A stretch of DNA of 64,000 nt from Rhizodiscina lignyota (Eukaryota > Ascomycota > Dothideomycetes > Aulographales > Rhizodiscinaceae), in assembly GCA_010015805.1 (NCBI GenBank), contig ML978121.1, forward strand, positions 744,001-808,000, read 5' to 3'. The notes under the pieces are model-generated. The model saw nothing but the letters and a program-made list of their open reading frames with translations, ran no database searches and was not told where the DNA came from. Positions 21,912 to 33,443 of the stretch are shown here, piece after piece; position 1 is the first letter of the stretch; each line of letters begins with the position of its first letter. Position numbers and translations under genes: made by a program.

Positions 21912-23660
21912 CTAGTGGTCCATAATCTTCCATCCTTCTTTGATCATGGTTCTTGCAAAGAACAGCGCGCCCAGGATAACGCCAGCTAAGCTGAGACCAA
22001 TTGCGGTGTACCATGCTGAGCGGATGCCGAAGAGTAGGTCACCCTCGTGCGCCTTTGACTTGAGCACATTGACTTCGACTGTGCCCGCGATACCGAGCGC
22101 GATGGAAATTGAATAGTTGACGACCGTGTTGACGAGCGAAGCGGCGAGACCTTGGTGTTCGCGAGGCATATGATTCGATAAAATGACGGTCGCTGCAGGG
22201 AAGGACATGTCCATACCGAATGGCATGACGACGATTGAGACAAACATCTGCGCCCAGTAGGTCTGTTGTGCAGGCTGAGTCGCGGCGATGACAATACCAA
22301 GACAGAACGCGATCATGCTGCACATCATGACGAAAGAGACCGGAGTGTGTGTGAGCAGGAAACCAGTCATACCAGCAGCGATGAGACCGCAAAGGACAGC
22401 TGGAGCATATTGCGCGGCGACGGAGAGCGGAGTAGCATGGCGGATGAGCTCGAGGAATCGAACGGAGTAGAACACCCAGATACCGAAGGAGCCCCAGCCG
22501 ACACCAACCAGGGCAAGGACGTATGCGACGGTACTGGTCATAGTGTGGAGCGGAACAATCGGGAAAGCAGCGCGGCTCTCGACCCAACCAAAAGCGATTA
22601 AGCACAAGAGGCCGATAATGAGCGTGAAGTAGACGTGAGGAGTACCCCAGCCATAGAGCGGACCATTATTCCAGGCAATATTGACGAGGACAAGGCCAGC
22701 AACACCCAGGAAGGAACCAGTAAAATCGAAGCCAGGAGGGTTGGTTGGCTTGTCCTTAAGAGCCCGTGGAATGACCATAAGAGCGAAAACTCCCAGAGCC
22801 CAAGCAGTGATGCCATAGGACCAGAAAGCCCATGGCCACCACAGAATCTGAGCGAAGAAGCTACCGAAAGTGGCGCCAATGACGAATCCAGCTGGCGCAA
22901 GCGCACCGAAGATACTAAAGACAATGTTCTTCTTGATACCCGGAGGATAAGCACGACCGAAAAGGGCAAGACCGTTTGGCATGAGGAGAGCTGGTCCAAT
23001 GCCCTGCAAAGCTCGACACACGTCGAAGAAGATTTGTCGCTTGGGATAAACTGCGAAACCACAGAAGCAGCTCCACACACCGAGCCACGCGTAGCCGAAG
23101 GTGAAGACACGCGCGTGCCCCAAAATGTCGCCCAGTCGACCTGAGATCAGGATGAATGTACCCACAGTCAAACTGTACGCTGCAATGAACCATGACTGCT
23201 GACCAGGGGAGACATCGCCAAAGTCCTTTGAAATGATATCGATTGGTGCGAGAGCTTGACCTAGAGCCGCCTGGGTCATCAAATGCGATACTGCCACGAT
23301 ACCGACAAAGAAGATTTCTCGCATTGTTGACATGCCAATAGGGTCATGAGTCTGGATCATTGGCTGCGAAGGCGAAGGCGGTGTGGTCATGATCTCTGGT
23401 TCGTAACTCCTTGGGTAGCTGGGCTCCAGGAGGTAGCTTCTTGACCGCGCCTGCTTGTACGCAGCGGGGAGGTCAGGAACTGATTCGCCATTGTGGAAGT
23501 CGTACATGCTCTCCGCCGCTATCGATTCTACTCTGCTCTGCAGAGAGATGTGCCGTGACTTGTAGATGGAGTTTTTGGGCGACTCCGTCGCCGAGTTGGG
23601 TATCTTGTAGTCGTCCATGGCGAGCAAAGGCTGGCCGATACTGGAACCGTTATCAGACAT
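21912..23660 (-). CDS. MFS drug:H+ antiporter, DHA2 (14-helix) family
   Basis: Plasma-membrane proton-coupled exporter, 582 residues, without introns. The N-terminal about 110 residues are hydrophilic and Ser/Pro-rich. The membrane region then begins with MREIFFVGIVAVSHLM. The MFS motif-A loop reads GRLGDILGHARVF between helices 2 and 3, preceded by AAYSLTVGTFILIS, wording typical of fungal Atr1-like (aminotriazole/boron resistance) members. About 14 hydrophobic helices can be counted, and an amphipathic C-terminal end follows. The first ATG of the frame is at 23660. Substrate is unknown: toxic-compound or borate export is the family expectation, not something the sequence proves. Its 5' side faces a 3.6 kb gene-free interval. 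Confidence 0.88.
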   Translation of the reverse strand: MSDNGSSIGQPLLAMDDYKIPNSATESPKNSIYKSRHISLQSRVESIAAESMYDFHNGESVPDLPAAYKQARSRSYLLEPSYPRSYEPEIMTTPPSPSQPMIQTHDPIGMSTMREIFFVGIVAVSHLMTQAALGQALAPIDIISKDFGDVSPGQQSWFIAAYSLTVGTFILISGRLGDILGHARVFTFGYAWLGVWSCFCGFAVYPKRQIFFDVCRALQGIGPALLMPNGLALFGRAYPPGIKKNIVFSIFGALAPAGFVIGATFGSFFAQILWWPWAFWSYGITAWALGVFALMVIPRALKDKPTNPPGFDFTGSFLGVAGLVLVNIAWNNGPLYGWGTPHVYFTLIIGLLCLIAFGWVESRAAFPIVPLHTMTSTVAYVLALVGVGWGSFGIWVFYSVRFLELIRHATPLSVAAQYAPAVLCGLIAAGMTGFLLTHTPVSFVMMCSMIAFCLGIVIAATQPAQQTYWAQMFVSIVVMPFGMDMSFPAATVILSNHMPREHQGLAASLVNTVVNYSISIALGIAGTVEVNVLKSKAHEGDLLFGIRSAWYTAIGLSLAGVILGALFFARTMIKEGWKIMDH

Positions 23661-26600
23661 GATGTGCGACAACAAACAAAGGGAAGAAGTGAATGCAATG
23701 CGCGATGAGGAAGTGGGAAGAGGAAGAGCGTACTTCTGCCCTGCTATGAGTCCGAAGTTTGCTTTTGTTAGAGGTTTCAGGCGGTATTAGGAGAGGAAGT
23801 CGGCACCGTCTGAGCGTCCAGGAGGCCGACGCGAAGGAATTGAGGGTCGAAAGGGCTGGTGGAGATTATGGCAGGTCAGTGCTATTATGGACATCGTCAA
23901 CGCAGCCACGAGCCCCTCTGATCTGTGCCCCTTGACCAGCGCGGGACTTTGGACGCGCCGTTCTCGAAGCATGGCTGCCACGGCCTGCTAATGCGTACGC
24001 AACAAGCTAGGCTGCGCTGAACCAAGGGCCATGGCAAAGGAGTGCAGGCACAGTTAGGACACTGCCGTCATCTGAGCCTGCCGGAGTATGATATTGGGGA
24101 CCCGAAGCAAAACAGCTCTAGACAAGCCAGGCTTGGGCGGATCGGGCACTGCGTCTCAAGCCACGTTGCCGTGCCAGAGCCAACATGCGCTCCCGTGCCC
24201 TGTTTGGCGGGAGGTCTCCAGCGCGGGCGGCTGCCTTTGCCAGTGGGATTTGCGGTGGTTAGGAGAGATGCGTATGTAGAGCAACGTCTCCAGCCTCGCC
24301 TGCCCGCCCCAACTGCAAAGATTGAATGCTGTGACACAGTCCTGCCACTTGGACGACCACGCAGCTCTTCTGTTCAGTTCACCACACGTGGAAATTGCGC
24401 ATGAAGCGCGTGTAGCTAGCGATTTAGGCCTCGCGGATTCTGCACGAAGCGGACAAGTGATTGGGGGTTGAGGTTGCGATCGGCCGGCGCGGAGCCGTGC
24501 TACCTGGCCCCTGTCAGGAACCGAGCATGCCCCTTTATTTATAGGTTTGTTTTCCCCTCCTTTGTTTTAATACCAGGCACCGCGCAGCGTCTCCATCTGC
24601 GACTTGCGCTCCCTGTCCAGCGTCGCCGTTGTCTTCGCCTTTGTGGCACGCCGTATCAATCTCTGTATGCTGAGGCTCAACTCTCTGATGTCGATAGCTT
24701 AAACTCACCTCACTCACTGGGGTCTGACCGGTCCCCGCTGGCCGCGGACGGGAACAAAGGTATATTGATTTGGAACGATTTCCCTGATTCTGCATCTCTG
24801 GGCTGCAGCGCTGCAGGCGATACGAGGGAAGTGAAGCGAGAAGCGCGACGACGTGCCTGGAGCTATGGAGCAATACAGGCACGCCAAGCCCAAGAGACAC
24901 CCTATCCTTGGTCCAGAGCCGGCCAGCCGACTCCACGCGGTCGTTTTAAACTGCTCTACAGGGGGTTTGTCCGATATGAGGCTCCTTTTGTGTTGCTGTC
25001 CGATATTGTTTTGCAGGGTGTCCACTATGAGCCGCACCTCCTCCGGCCTCCCTAAATTAAGTCACCACAGCCTCTGCAAGTTATTTAACCCTTTTCCTGT
25101 CCGCCGGTACTATCGCTACTCATATTCTCCGTCTTACTTTTAGATTGTGAGACGTGAAACAGCTGTCTTGCGTCCGCAAGGCTTATGTATAGCTACAGAC
25201 GCGGATTCTTACGCTATGCCTGATCATTGTCGGGAGATAATGCGGTGGATATAGCCAATACTATGTATCCTCAGACGAACACCAGCTGGGCCACTTTATA
25301 GGGTTGACGAAAAGCACCTGCGAAACGTGGCAAGTCGAGACGCCCATCTAACGGTACCCTTTCGCAAGCGTACCAGCCACAGTTTAAGGAGTGCTTGGGG
25401 CTGGCGACAATTCGACGAAATATTCTTGAATCAACCGCTACTGTAGCTGGTCGAGAAGAGTCTACGATTGCCATGCCCTTACTTTTGGAATTCATCAGCA
25501 GCAGCAATGAATTGTTGAGACGGTTGCATGTGTACACAACCCTTCTCCCCGACTTCGCCTTGGGATTGACCGGGGACGATGTCGCTGTGTAACCGTTCCC
25601 CTGACCAAGACCTACACAACGTTGTGAGCTGTGGAACATCCCACGCCGGAGAATATCATATCTTCTTTCGAGCATCATCACAAGCCTCAAACACCAAGGT
25701 GGAGGTCGTCTAGGCCTTAAATTCTTGTGGCTAGAGATACGTAAAGCTCGAACCTGCCACTCTATTTTCTGCCATCGCCAAACGCCATCCGCATTGATTC
25801 CCGAAACACCTTCTCTGGCGAGGTCTTGGCGATACAGCCTCTCATCCGTCGTGGCTTGTATACATAGATAAAATACAAGATCTTTCTCGTCCTTCCTATA
25901 ACCCCGGGGACTTGAAAAGGCAAATACTGCCTGGAGCGTTTAATGCTCGAGCTGGACCACATAGGAGCCTTCCCCTCCGCCTGCCCCTCTCCAGCTGCTG
26001 GCCTACTGCGTGGCGGGATCCAATTCTTCGTCTCATGCACGCCATGCTTCTACTTTTGGCCCACCACTCGCGCAGTGGCCTCGGCAGAGACATCGTGACC
26101 TGGCTTGGGCTTCATCTTGCAGACGCCGCCAAGCGATGGCCCTGGTGTCGTGCATCGCCGCGATATGTACAGCCGTACCTTCTGTCAAAATCGCCGACAC
26201 GCCGATCTGACATGCAAGCACTTACGACGAGCCTGCGTATAGATGCGCTCGGAGCGGCGCTGGAATAGGCAAGAAACTGCCCCACGCAAGCATGCGTTCG
26301 GCGCGGCTGCGTTATCCTTCGCGAGCGTTCGCTCTGCCGCTTGCTCTACCGTACCGCTGGTGGTTGAGAAGTTGAGGCGGCGAAAGCGTGAGCTGGTAAG
26401 GCACCAGTACATACGAGCTCAATGCATTTACTTGATATGTCAGCTCTTAACAAGGCCAGATATCTCCGTCTTCTATTCTCTCCATCTCTTCCATGCAAGC
26501 TCAGAAGTGTCGTAAAACTTCAACAAAGTCCTGTGGTTAGGACCTCACTGTGCGAAGGCTGCGAGAACGCTTGAGTCAATTGCACCCTCATGTACAAACC

Positions 26601-27289
26601 GTCTAAAACTTCTGCCGCTCGGGAAGGCCACCCCAGACGTACACTATTGAATCGCGTGCCCTCTCGCCGAGCGCATGCTTTGGCGCACAGTAAGGTACAT
26701 GCAGCAAAGTACCATGCGTCTTGGCACATCTCGCGATAGACCACCACATGCAGGCTGCTTCTTCTCCAGCTTTTCCACGGAGTGTTTCCTACCCGCATGT
26801 GCGTCACAAGGGCCTTTCGCCTCGATTTGTACAGAGTATCAGCACGTCGCTCACGTTGCCGGATTCTGTTGCACATGATGTGAGTGGCGGACAAGTCTGG
26901 GGAAGTTTTTGGAATACTGTGCTGAGCTCCGAAAAGCGAGAGATGCGGTAACAATTACTGGGGAAGCGGCGGAGACTTGACGAGTGACATTCCAGATCAA
27001 CACTTAATTGAACAACGCATCCGATCTTGATCAGCAGCTTGTGTGAGAAGACGCGTAAGAAGCAAATATAAGATGAAATTCAAAGATTTCTATTCTCGGC
27101 GTCTGTCACAACACCCCAGGGCCCCCCAGCATCAATTGCATTGTGCTCCGCACCCTGAAGAAGCTTCGGTACAGCGCGCCAGTCCTATCCGAGACAAAGT
27201 GGACAGTGATTCGCTTTCAATCACCTTCATGCAACATAGCAAGCGTAACCTGATCAGATAACAAAAAGGAAATACCACCGATGAAATCA
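23661..27289. other. long gene-free interval
   Basis: About 3.6 kb without a recognisable protein gene, RNA gene or transposon. The part up to about 25.0 kb is rather GC-rich. Many short frames on both strands (up to 195 codons, 24468-25055 plus) have biased, Arg/Pro/Cys-rich translations without motifs. It must include the promoter of the DHA2 transporter at its left end and the 3' region of the cohesin gene at its right. Confidence 0.5.
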
Positions 27290-30200
27290 TTAGTCACCAA
27301 GCACGCTCTCCGCCTCATCCTGGGCGCCAGCGCCAGCGGCATCAACGTCCACGCCGTCCTCGTCTTCTGCTGCAGCTTCGTCTTCCTCCAATAGCGCTCT
27401 TTCCCTTTGCGCGTCCTCGTCCTCTCCGTCGCCCATCTCTTCATCCTCATCGTCCTCCACGTCGATAATCCCCTTACTTTTCGCCGCAAGGGTCCGCTTC
27501 GCTTGCTCCGCATTCCCCTTTGCCTTTGACTTTGCCGCTTTCGCGGCCCGCAGCGCCTTAGCATTCTGCTTCTTCTCCTCATTCAGAAACTCGGCCACTT
27601 GCTTGAAGTTCGGGCCAAGCCGTGCCTTATTTCTCTCGAGGCGCTTGCGCATCGGCCCCGCCGCGTCGTCGTCTTCGTGAGGTAAGCGCGGTACTTGGCT
27701 GCCGTCCACCACTCCAGCAATGATGCCCATTACTATCTTGCTCGCGAGTTCGCAGAGACGCTGCTCTGCAATCAACACGCCTTGCATCTTCTCTTCCTTC
27801 CGCGCCTCGTCTTCCTCGTCTTCCTCCTCCTCATCGCTCTGGGGATCTTCATCCTCAGTGAGAGGCTCGTCCTCTGCCTCCACACCGTCCTCAAGCTTCT
27901 TGCTACTCTTCTTTGCGTAAATGCGTTCTGCCGCGCCTAGCAACTCGCGCAAGGTGACTTGCGTGTCCACGTGCACTTCCATGACCAGCGCAGCCCAGTC
28001 GTCTCCTGTTTGTGTCGCCTGATTCCTGTCCCGTCTCGCCTGTCGGAGCGTCGCGAAAGCGCAGTGCAAGTCAAGCAGTGACCCAGCTGCTGCCAACCGA
28101 ATCTCATCAGCACCTTTCCTCTTCTTCAATATCTGTGTGAGTCTTGTCATGAAGTTGTCTTCACGCGCAGCGAGCGATTCGACGTCTTCGAATGGAACAG
28201 TCGTGTTGGATGAGATGAGGCCTTGCCACGCTTTGATCTTCCACAGAAAATAGAACAGCACTGCCTTGATGGCATTTGTTACCAGTGCGTCCTCGAGAAC
28301 ATCGGTTTCGGGAGTAGAGTCTGCAGTCGGGATGCCACGGTTTAGAATGTCGATCAAGACATCGACCGCTGGAGGTTCAGGCTCATCTGTTGCCCTCTGT
28401 GATCTGGCCTTTTTCGATCGGCCAGCTGATCTTGGTGTTGGCACGGCCTCGTATGCTTCGATGCAGTCTGAAATGCTGGCGAGTTTCGAGATACGCAAAA
28501 CCGTATTCGATAAGCCGGTGAGCACATTGCGATTGAGGCTACCACGCTGCGCAACATCCTTGTTTCGAATCAAAGAGTGTAGAGCATTAGTCGTGTCCTG
28601 CCACAAAGCTTGAACTTTGCCTTCCGTGACTTCGCCCAGTTCATCGAAACGCCTAGCATGAAGCAGAGCGGCACTGGCCTCGGCTAGGACGCTCTCGCTA
28701 CCATGAGTAAGGAACTGCTTGTTGATGTCGTCAAGCAATGCTGCATAGGTTGTGGAGTCCTGCCGAAGCTCTTGGAAGATCTCCAAATTGAGCACATGCT
28801 CGAGACGAAGGACCGCGGAAGCTGCTTCCGGCTGGGCTCCAAATTTCTTTAGCAATCGAGGTATTAGGCTTGCGAGATGAAGGGCTGCCGTCTCCTGCAG
28901 TTGAACCGCCTGTTCTCGCTCCTTCTTCGTCTTCTTTGTTTTCTTGTCTGCAGTCGCCTCCATCGTTTGTGTAAGACCTAGCTTGACAGCTGCATTAAGG
29001 ACCTCGAGTAGTAACACTTCTTCTTTCTCGTCAAGTTGGCAGCTGCTCTTGATAAGTGTCTCAGCATCCCCTGAGGCGGCGCCATTCTGAGTCGGCTGGG
29101 AGTGATCGTAGAGCAGATACCCTGCTAATACTTCCCATTTCTGGATCTCAGGCATTTGGCTATACAATGCTTGGGCTGCGACAGAGGGCCTTGATTCAAT
29201 GCCAGACGCAATGAGCGAATATCCAGATCCACCAGGCCAGCGTTCGACTTGACTGGGCAACGGTTCCTCTTCTGCGTCATAGGATTGCAGCATCTCCACG
29301 AGACACTTTAGCTTTATCCACTCCAACCGAGGGCGGTCGAAGTCATCGTCATCCTCTCCCGAAGCGTCTTCGAGAGCTTCCTCCCCCCCAAGCTCTTCCA
29401 CCTTCTCGTTATACATATCATTGATGTTTTCGACAAAAAATGGAACGACAGCTTTCCTGACGCGCAGTTCTGAATCAAAGATGAGTCGGCCTACAGAATC
29501 AATGTCGTCGGGTTCCAAGAGGCCAGCATCGCGGAGAGTATCCAGAAGCTCTACTGCTGAAGAACGAACATTCGGCTCAGCATCTCTAGTTGCCATCTCG
29601 ACAATTCTTGCTCTGAAGCGTTCTGTGAATGTCTTCAAACGGCCGACATTATCCTTGTCTTTGAACATCTTCTGGACCTGCTTGACCACTTCTAAGCGAG
29701 TAGGAGCATTCGTGTCAGACAACACCCAACCCAGATATCTGAGGTAAGTGCTATCGGAAAACAGCTCGGGGTATGTCAAGATCCATCCGCTCAGTGCCTG
29801 GACGCAGTCAACGCGGATTCGAGGATCTACGTCGCGATATCGATGCACAAAGACCGCCTCAAACCAGCTCTGGATGTTCTGGTCGATTGTTTCTCGCTTC
29901 TTTTCGGATTCCTTCACGTTGCCGTCCAGCTCCTTGACTCTGCCCTTGTTGATGCGCGATTTCTTCTTTTCGCTCTCACCCAACCGACGCGTCTTTGCTC
30001 CTGTATCCACAATGTCTTTTCCCAACTGGCACAACGCAGATACAATAGCTAGGGCTGCTGCAGTCGCAGTATGCCTGAAAGGTCGGTTACCAGCCGATGA
30101 CATTGTGCTAACCCATGACTCAATGTTTTCCATGATTTCAGGTTGGTCGTAGAGTAAGGATGATGTCGCGAGTGCTTGAACGAGACAATGGAAAAATCCC

Positions 30201-30994
30201 TCCATGGTGTTTCTGAAGGTTGTCGAAGCTTTCCCTCGCGCAATAATCGGGTAATCTGTGACATTTTGCTGCAATAGAAGTGAGTTAAAAACTAAGCCAA
30301 ACATTAAGTCGACTCACAGCTTGATACTCTTCTTGTATATCACGCAACTTGTCCGTGAAATGATCTGGATCCGCTGCATCATGCTGGTCGACTTTAATGT
30401 CGCAGCCCGCGCATTTGAGTACGAAATTGAAGATCTCTGAGATGGCCATCGACTCGTGCTCTTTGAACCTGCCAATCCACTCCGCAGACGCGTTATCAAG
30501 TGTTTCGTCTCGCGCAAACACATCAGCTGTGTGTGATCGTCAGTTCAGCGCTCATCCCAATTTGTCAAGGGTGCAATACCATATATTCCACCAGCCTCCT
30601 CGGCCGTCGCATCCTGCTGAGCTCGCTTCTTCCCCGTCTTCCTCTTCTGGCCCACCGCAGGCCTTATCGCCAGATCCATTGTCTCGCCATTCGTACTCGG
30701 CTTTGCCTTCTTCGCGCGCGGCTGCTTGGCCGAGGCGGTGGTCTTCTTCCTCGTCGCCCTGCGCTTCTTTTCTCTCAGCTCCTCCTCATCCGGTTCTCCC
30801 TCGCTTTCGTCATCTTCCTCTTCAGACTCATCGTCCATGTCTACATCCTCAGCATTGTCTTCGTCGTCGCGCTTGCGCTTCGTACTGCTTGCGGGACTTG
30901 AGGTCGCAAACGCGCTGGGCTTCTTAGCGACGCGTCCGGAGCGACGACGAGGGCCGGCGTCGCGGGACTCAGACTCGACTTCTGAATTGTCCAT
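27290..30994 (-). CDS. SCC3: Cohesin subunit Scc3 / STAG (stromalin)
   Basis: HEAT-repeat cohesin subunit that binds the kleisin Scc1 and DNA and is needed for sister-chromatid cohesion in the nucleus. Exons on the minus strand: 30994-30580, 30526-30318 and 30268-27290, with introns of 53 and 49 bp, giving 1200 residues. The N-terminal 140 residues are disordered, with basic patches and an acidic run (DDESEEEDDESEGEPDEEE). The STAG domain begins around residue 150. The stromalin conservative domain lies at about 340-425, with VHRYRDVDPRIRVDCVQAL and RYLGWVLSD. The C-terminal 200 residues are again charged and low in complexity, ending in acidic blocks. The start ATG at 30994 is unambiguous. 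The gene is divergent from the UreD gene. Confidence 0.92.
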
Positions 30995-31408
30995 ACTGTA
31001 GAGGCGTGTGGAAGTACAGTTTTCCGCGTTGCGGTGGTGAAGTCGCGTTGAAAGTGGAGTGGTGCAAAGTGTTGATGATAGACGCGTTTTGGGAAAATGC
31101 GTGCCAAGAAATGTTACTGGGTGTTTATGCAGTGAGAATCAATTGCAGCAAGCCCGGGATTAGACCGCTCAGTGTCGCGCGCGCAAAATGACGCGACGAA
31201 AGAAAGCTTTGGAGATGGGAAGTGATGAATTTGTGTATCCAGTCGCGCGACTGGGCTGTTTGGACAAGGACCTGAGCCCAGTGTGGCGCTGACTGCCCCA
31301 CCAAGCCTTAAGCTCATTTGCACGCTTGGAAGCTTTTTGTGAATGCTCGCCCTGCACGCCTATGTGCTCTAATAAATATGAGCTAGCAAATTGTCTCCAT
31401 GGCGCACC
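30995..31408. promoter_or_regulatory. Shared divergent promoter, SCC3 / ureD
   Basis: The 414 bp between two divergent start codons must serve both genes. No specific binding site was recognised. Confidence 0.45.
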
Positions 31409-32434
31409 ATGACCTCGCCCTTCGCACCTTCGACCTCCTTACCTGGCCACGGTACAATTGACCTTGCCGTCCTCCCACCGTGCACTCCAGTCCTTCACAC
31501 TCTATCCTACCAGTATCCGCTCAAACTCATTGCACCCTCGCCGATAACTCTCGCTCAATCCTCCTCCGGCAATGAAGAGATATCAGACGGCCAACGCACA
31601 ATCTATACCGTCTTCCTCCTCTCGTACGGTGGCGGTCTGGTTGCCGGCGACTCCATCAACCTCTCAGTCACACTCGCGCCCTCGACGCGCTTAATACTTC
31701 TCACGCAGGGCAGTACCAAGGTCTTCAAGACACCGTCGCCCCATGTTGTGACCAGGCAGCGCATGGTTGTTGATGTCCATGGGAACGCGGGCTTGGTATA
31801 TCTTCCAGATCCGGTGCAGCCGTTCGAAAAAAGCGCGTTCGAACAGAGCCAGATCTACAATTTGTATGGGAAGAGTGCAAGTCTATGCGTGTGTGACTGG
31901 GTGAGTCAGGGTAGAACGGCGCGAGGAGAGCGGTGGGGATTTTGGAAATACGGGTCAAGAAATGAAGTCTGGGGCGTTAGAGACCGTGGTGAGGACAATA
32001 AGAAATTGCTCCTGAGGGATAATGTCATTCTGGACGCCGAAGCCAATGGAGAAGAATTGGGGCCGGATTATGTTACGAGGATGGATGGGCTCGGCGTCTT
32101 TGGTACGCTGATACTATGCGGGCCGTTGTTTGAAGCACTGGGAAAGTTCTTCTTAGAGGAGTTTCGAGCATTGCCGAGAATTGGAGCGAGACAATGGGAC
32201 GCTAATGAGGATGAGGGCCAGGAAGAAGAGAAAGAGATGAGGCGAACACACAGACAAAAGCAGGAGAAAGAGGGCGGTGTACTATGGACTGCGTCATCTG
32301 TCCGCGGTTTTGTACTCGTGAAGTTTGGAGCTAGAGAAGTCGAGGGTATTAAGAAGTGGCTGAGTGCTATGTTGAAAGAGGAGGGTAGCCTGCCCAATCG
32401 TTTTGGCGAGAGAGCATTATTATGCTTGAGATAG
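31409..32434 (+). CDS. ureD: Urease accessory protein UreD
   Basis: Chaperone that, with UreF and UreG, inserts nickel into apo-urease in the cytosol. 341 residues, single exon. UreD-family features are visible: the opening LHTLSYQYPLKLIAP; the central YTVFLLSYGGGLVAGDSINLSV; LLTQGSTKVFKT; VYLPDPVQPFEKSAFEQSQ; and a C-terminal segment (GFVLVKFGAREVEGIKKWL). A Glu/Lys-rich insertion near residues 273-293 is not part of the usual core. The first in-frame ATG is 31409; an ATG ten bases upstream is in another frame. It converges with the next gene, the stop codons being 67 bp apart. Structural urease and UreF/G genes are not in this window. Confidence 0.92.
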   Translation: MTSPFAPSTSLPGHGTIDLAVLPPCTPVLHTLSYQYPLKLIAPSPITLAQSSSGNEEISDGQRTIYTVFLLSYGGGLVAGDSINLSVTLAPSTRLILLTQGSTKVFKTPSPHVVTRQRMVVDVHGNAGLVYLPDPVQPFEKSAFEQSQIYNLYGKSASLCVCDWVSQGRTARGERWGFWKYGSRNEVWGVRDRGEDNKKLLLRDNVILDAEANGEELGPDYVTRMDGLGVFGTLILCGPLFEALGKFFLEEFRALPRIGARQWDANEDEGQEEEKEMRRTHRQKQEKEGGVLWTASSVRGFVLVKFGAREVEGIKKWLSAMLKEEGSLPNRFGERALLCLR

Positions 32435-32501
32435 ACTTTGGAAAGTGCATAGCGATGGCGTAAATGGGGGTACATTCAATAGTCCTGGGTATCTGAGTAG
32501 T

Positions 32502-33443
32502 CTATGAGTTCGCCCTCTTGCCGTCCATAATTCGACGGTAGCTCTCGATAATGGTCTTTCTTGTCTCTCCAAGTTCTTCTCGACGCCTCAGACTACCAGC
32601 TGCGTTTGGTATATCGGCAACATTCGCCTTCGCGCCGTTGCGAATCTTGAATTTCTCCTTTGGGACGCGACTAAACTGAGGTGGCGCTTGGGCAACATCG
32701 TGAAGACCTTTAGGTTGTTCCCGATTTCGCTTGAGCACTTCCCAGGGATCGTCGTCTGCATCAGGCTTGCGCCTACTCTTCTTTCCGCCCACCTGTAAAT
32801 CAACCGTCTTGTTTCCGAACAATGCATCACGTTCATCCTCTTCCTCTTCCGCCAGCTCTCTTGCTTCAGCCTCTTTCTCCCTTATCCGTGCTTCCTCCTC
32901 TCGCCATGCAGTTTGCATCTTGCGTAGTCGTCGGTTATGCTTTGTCTCGCGCTCCTTGATGCCCTCGACATGCTTGCCTTTGTGCCCCAGCCCAGCAAAT
33001 GGTAGAGCTTGGTCGACACGGGCAGCAAAGTCGCCTAGGCGCTCCCCAGGAAGAATCTTGGGTACGTTTGCAGGGAGACTTTCATGTATCCGTTCTGCAT
33101 TTGAGTCCTCACCGCGTTTGCGCTTTCGACCTCGAGGCGCATCGCCATTGTCGAGCCCACTGACGGCTTTGCCCCTTTTTTGGAATTGCATCAACCGAGT
33201 AAAGGCTTTCGGTGTGTCATCGTTGCGCCACTCGGTTTGGCGAGGCTTTCGTTTCGCTTTTGATATTTCGAGCTTGCCTACAGGCAATGGCCGCGCTATG
33301 ACCGACGGAGGTAAGTCAAAACTACAAGCCAAAACGTGGCAGATGATCAGCATGCTAATATTGAAAGCTAGACGGCATGACAAGAGATCGACTCACTCGT
33401 CGCCGTTATTAACTTCTCTGGCTCTCTTGTGCTTGTGTCCCAT
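32502..33443 (-). CDS. Basic coiled-coil protein, possibly nucleolar (CCDC137-like)
   Basis: Unknown function. A 16-residue first exon (33443-33397, beginning MGHKHKRAREVNNGD) is joined across a 75 bp intron (33322-33396) to a long exon ending at 32502, giving 288 residues. The protein is highly charged: Lys/Arg-rich N-terminus with RGRKRKRGED, a central Glu/Arg coiled coil (EEEARIREKEAEARELAEEE), and a C-terminal motif region QAPPQFSRVPKEKFKIRNG followed by RRREELGETRKTIIESYR. These features, including the R-V-P-K and L-R-R wording, remind me of the CCDC137 nucleolar family, but this is a weak resemblance from memory. A ribosome-biogenesis or RNA-related role is only a guess. The splice and frame are well supported. 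Confidence 0.75.

Noticed and set aside
24468-25055. 195-codon open frame in the 23.7-27.3 kb interval
   Set aside because: It is in a GC-rich stretch where long frames arise by chance; there is no domain or conserved-looking segment.
25271-25690. 139-codon minus-strand frame
   Set aside because: No motif, and it is overlapped by another open frame on the opposite strand.
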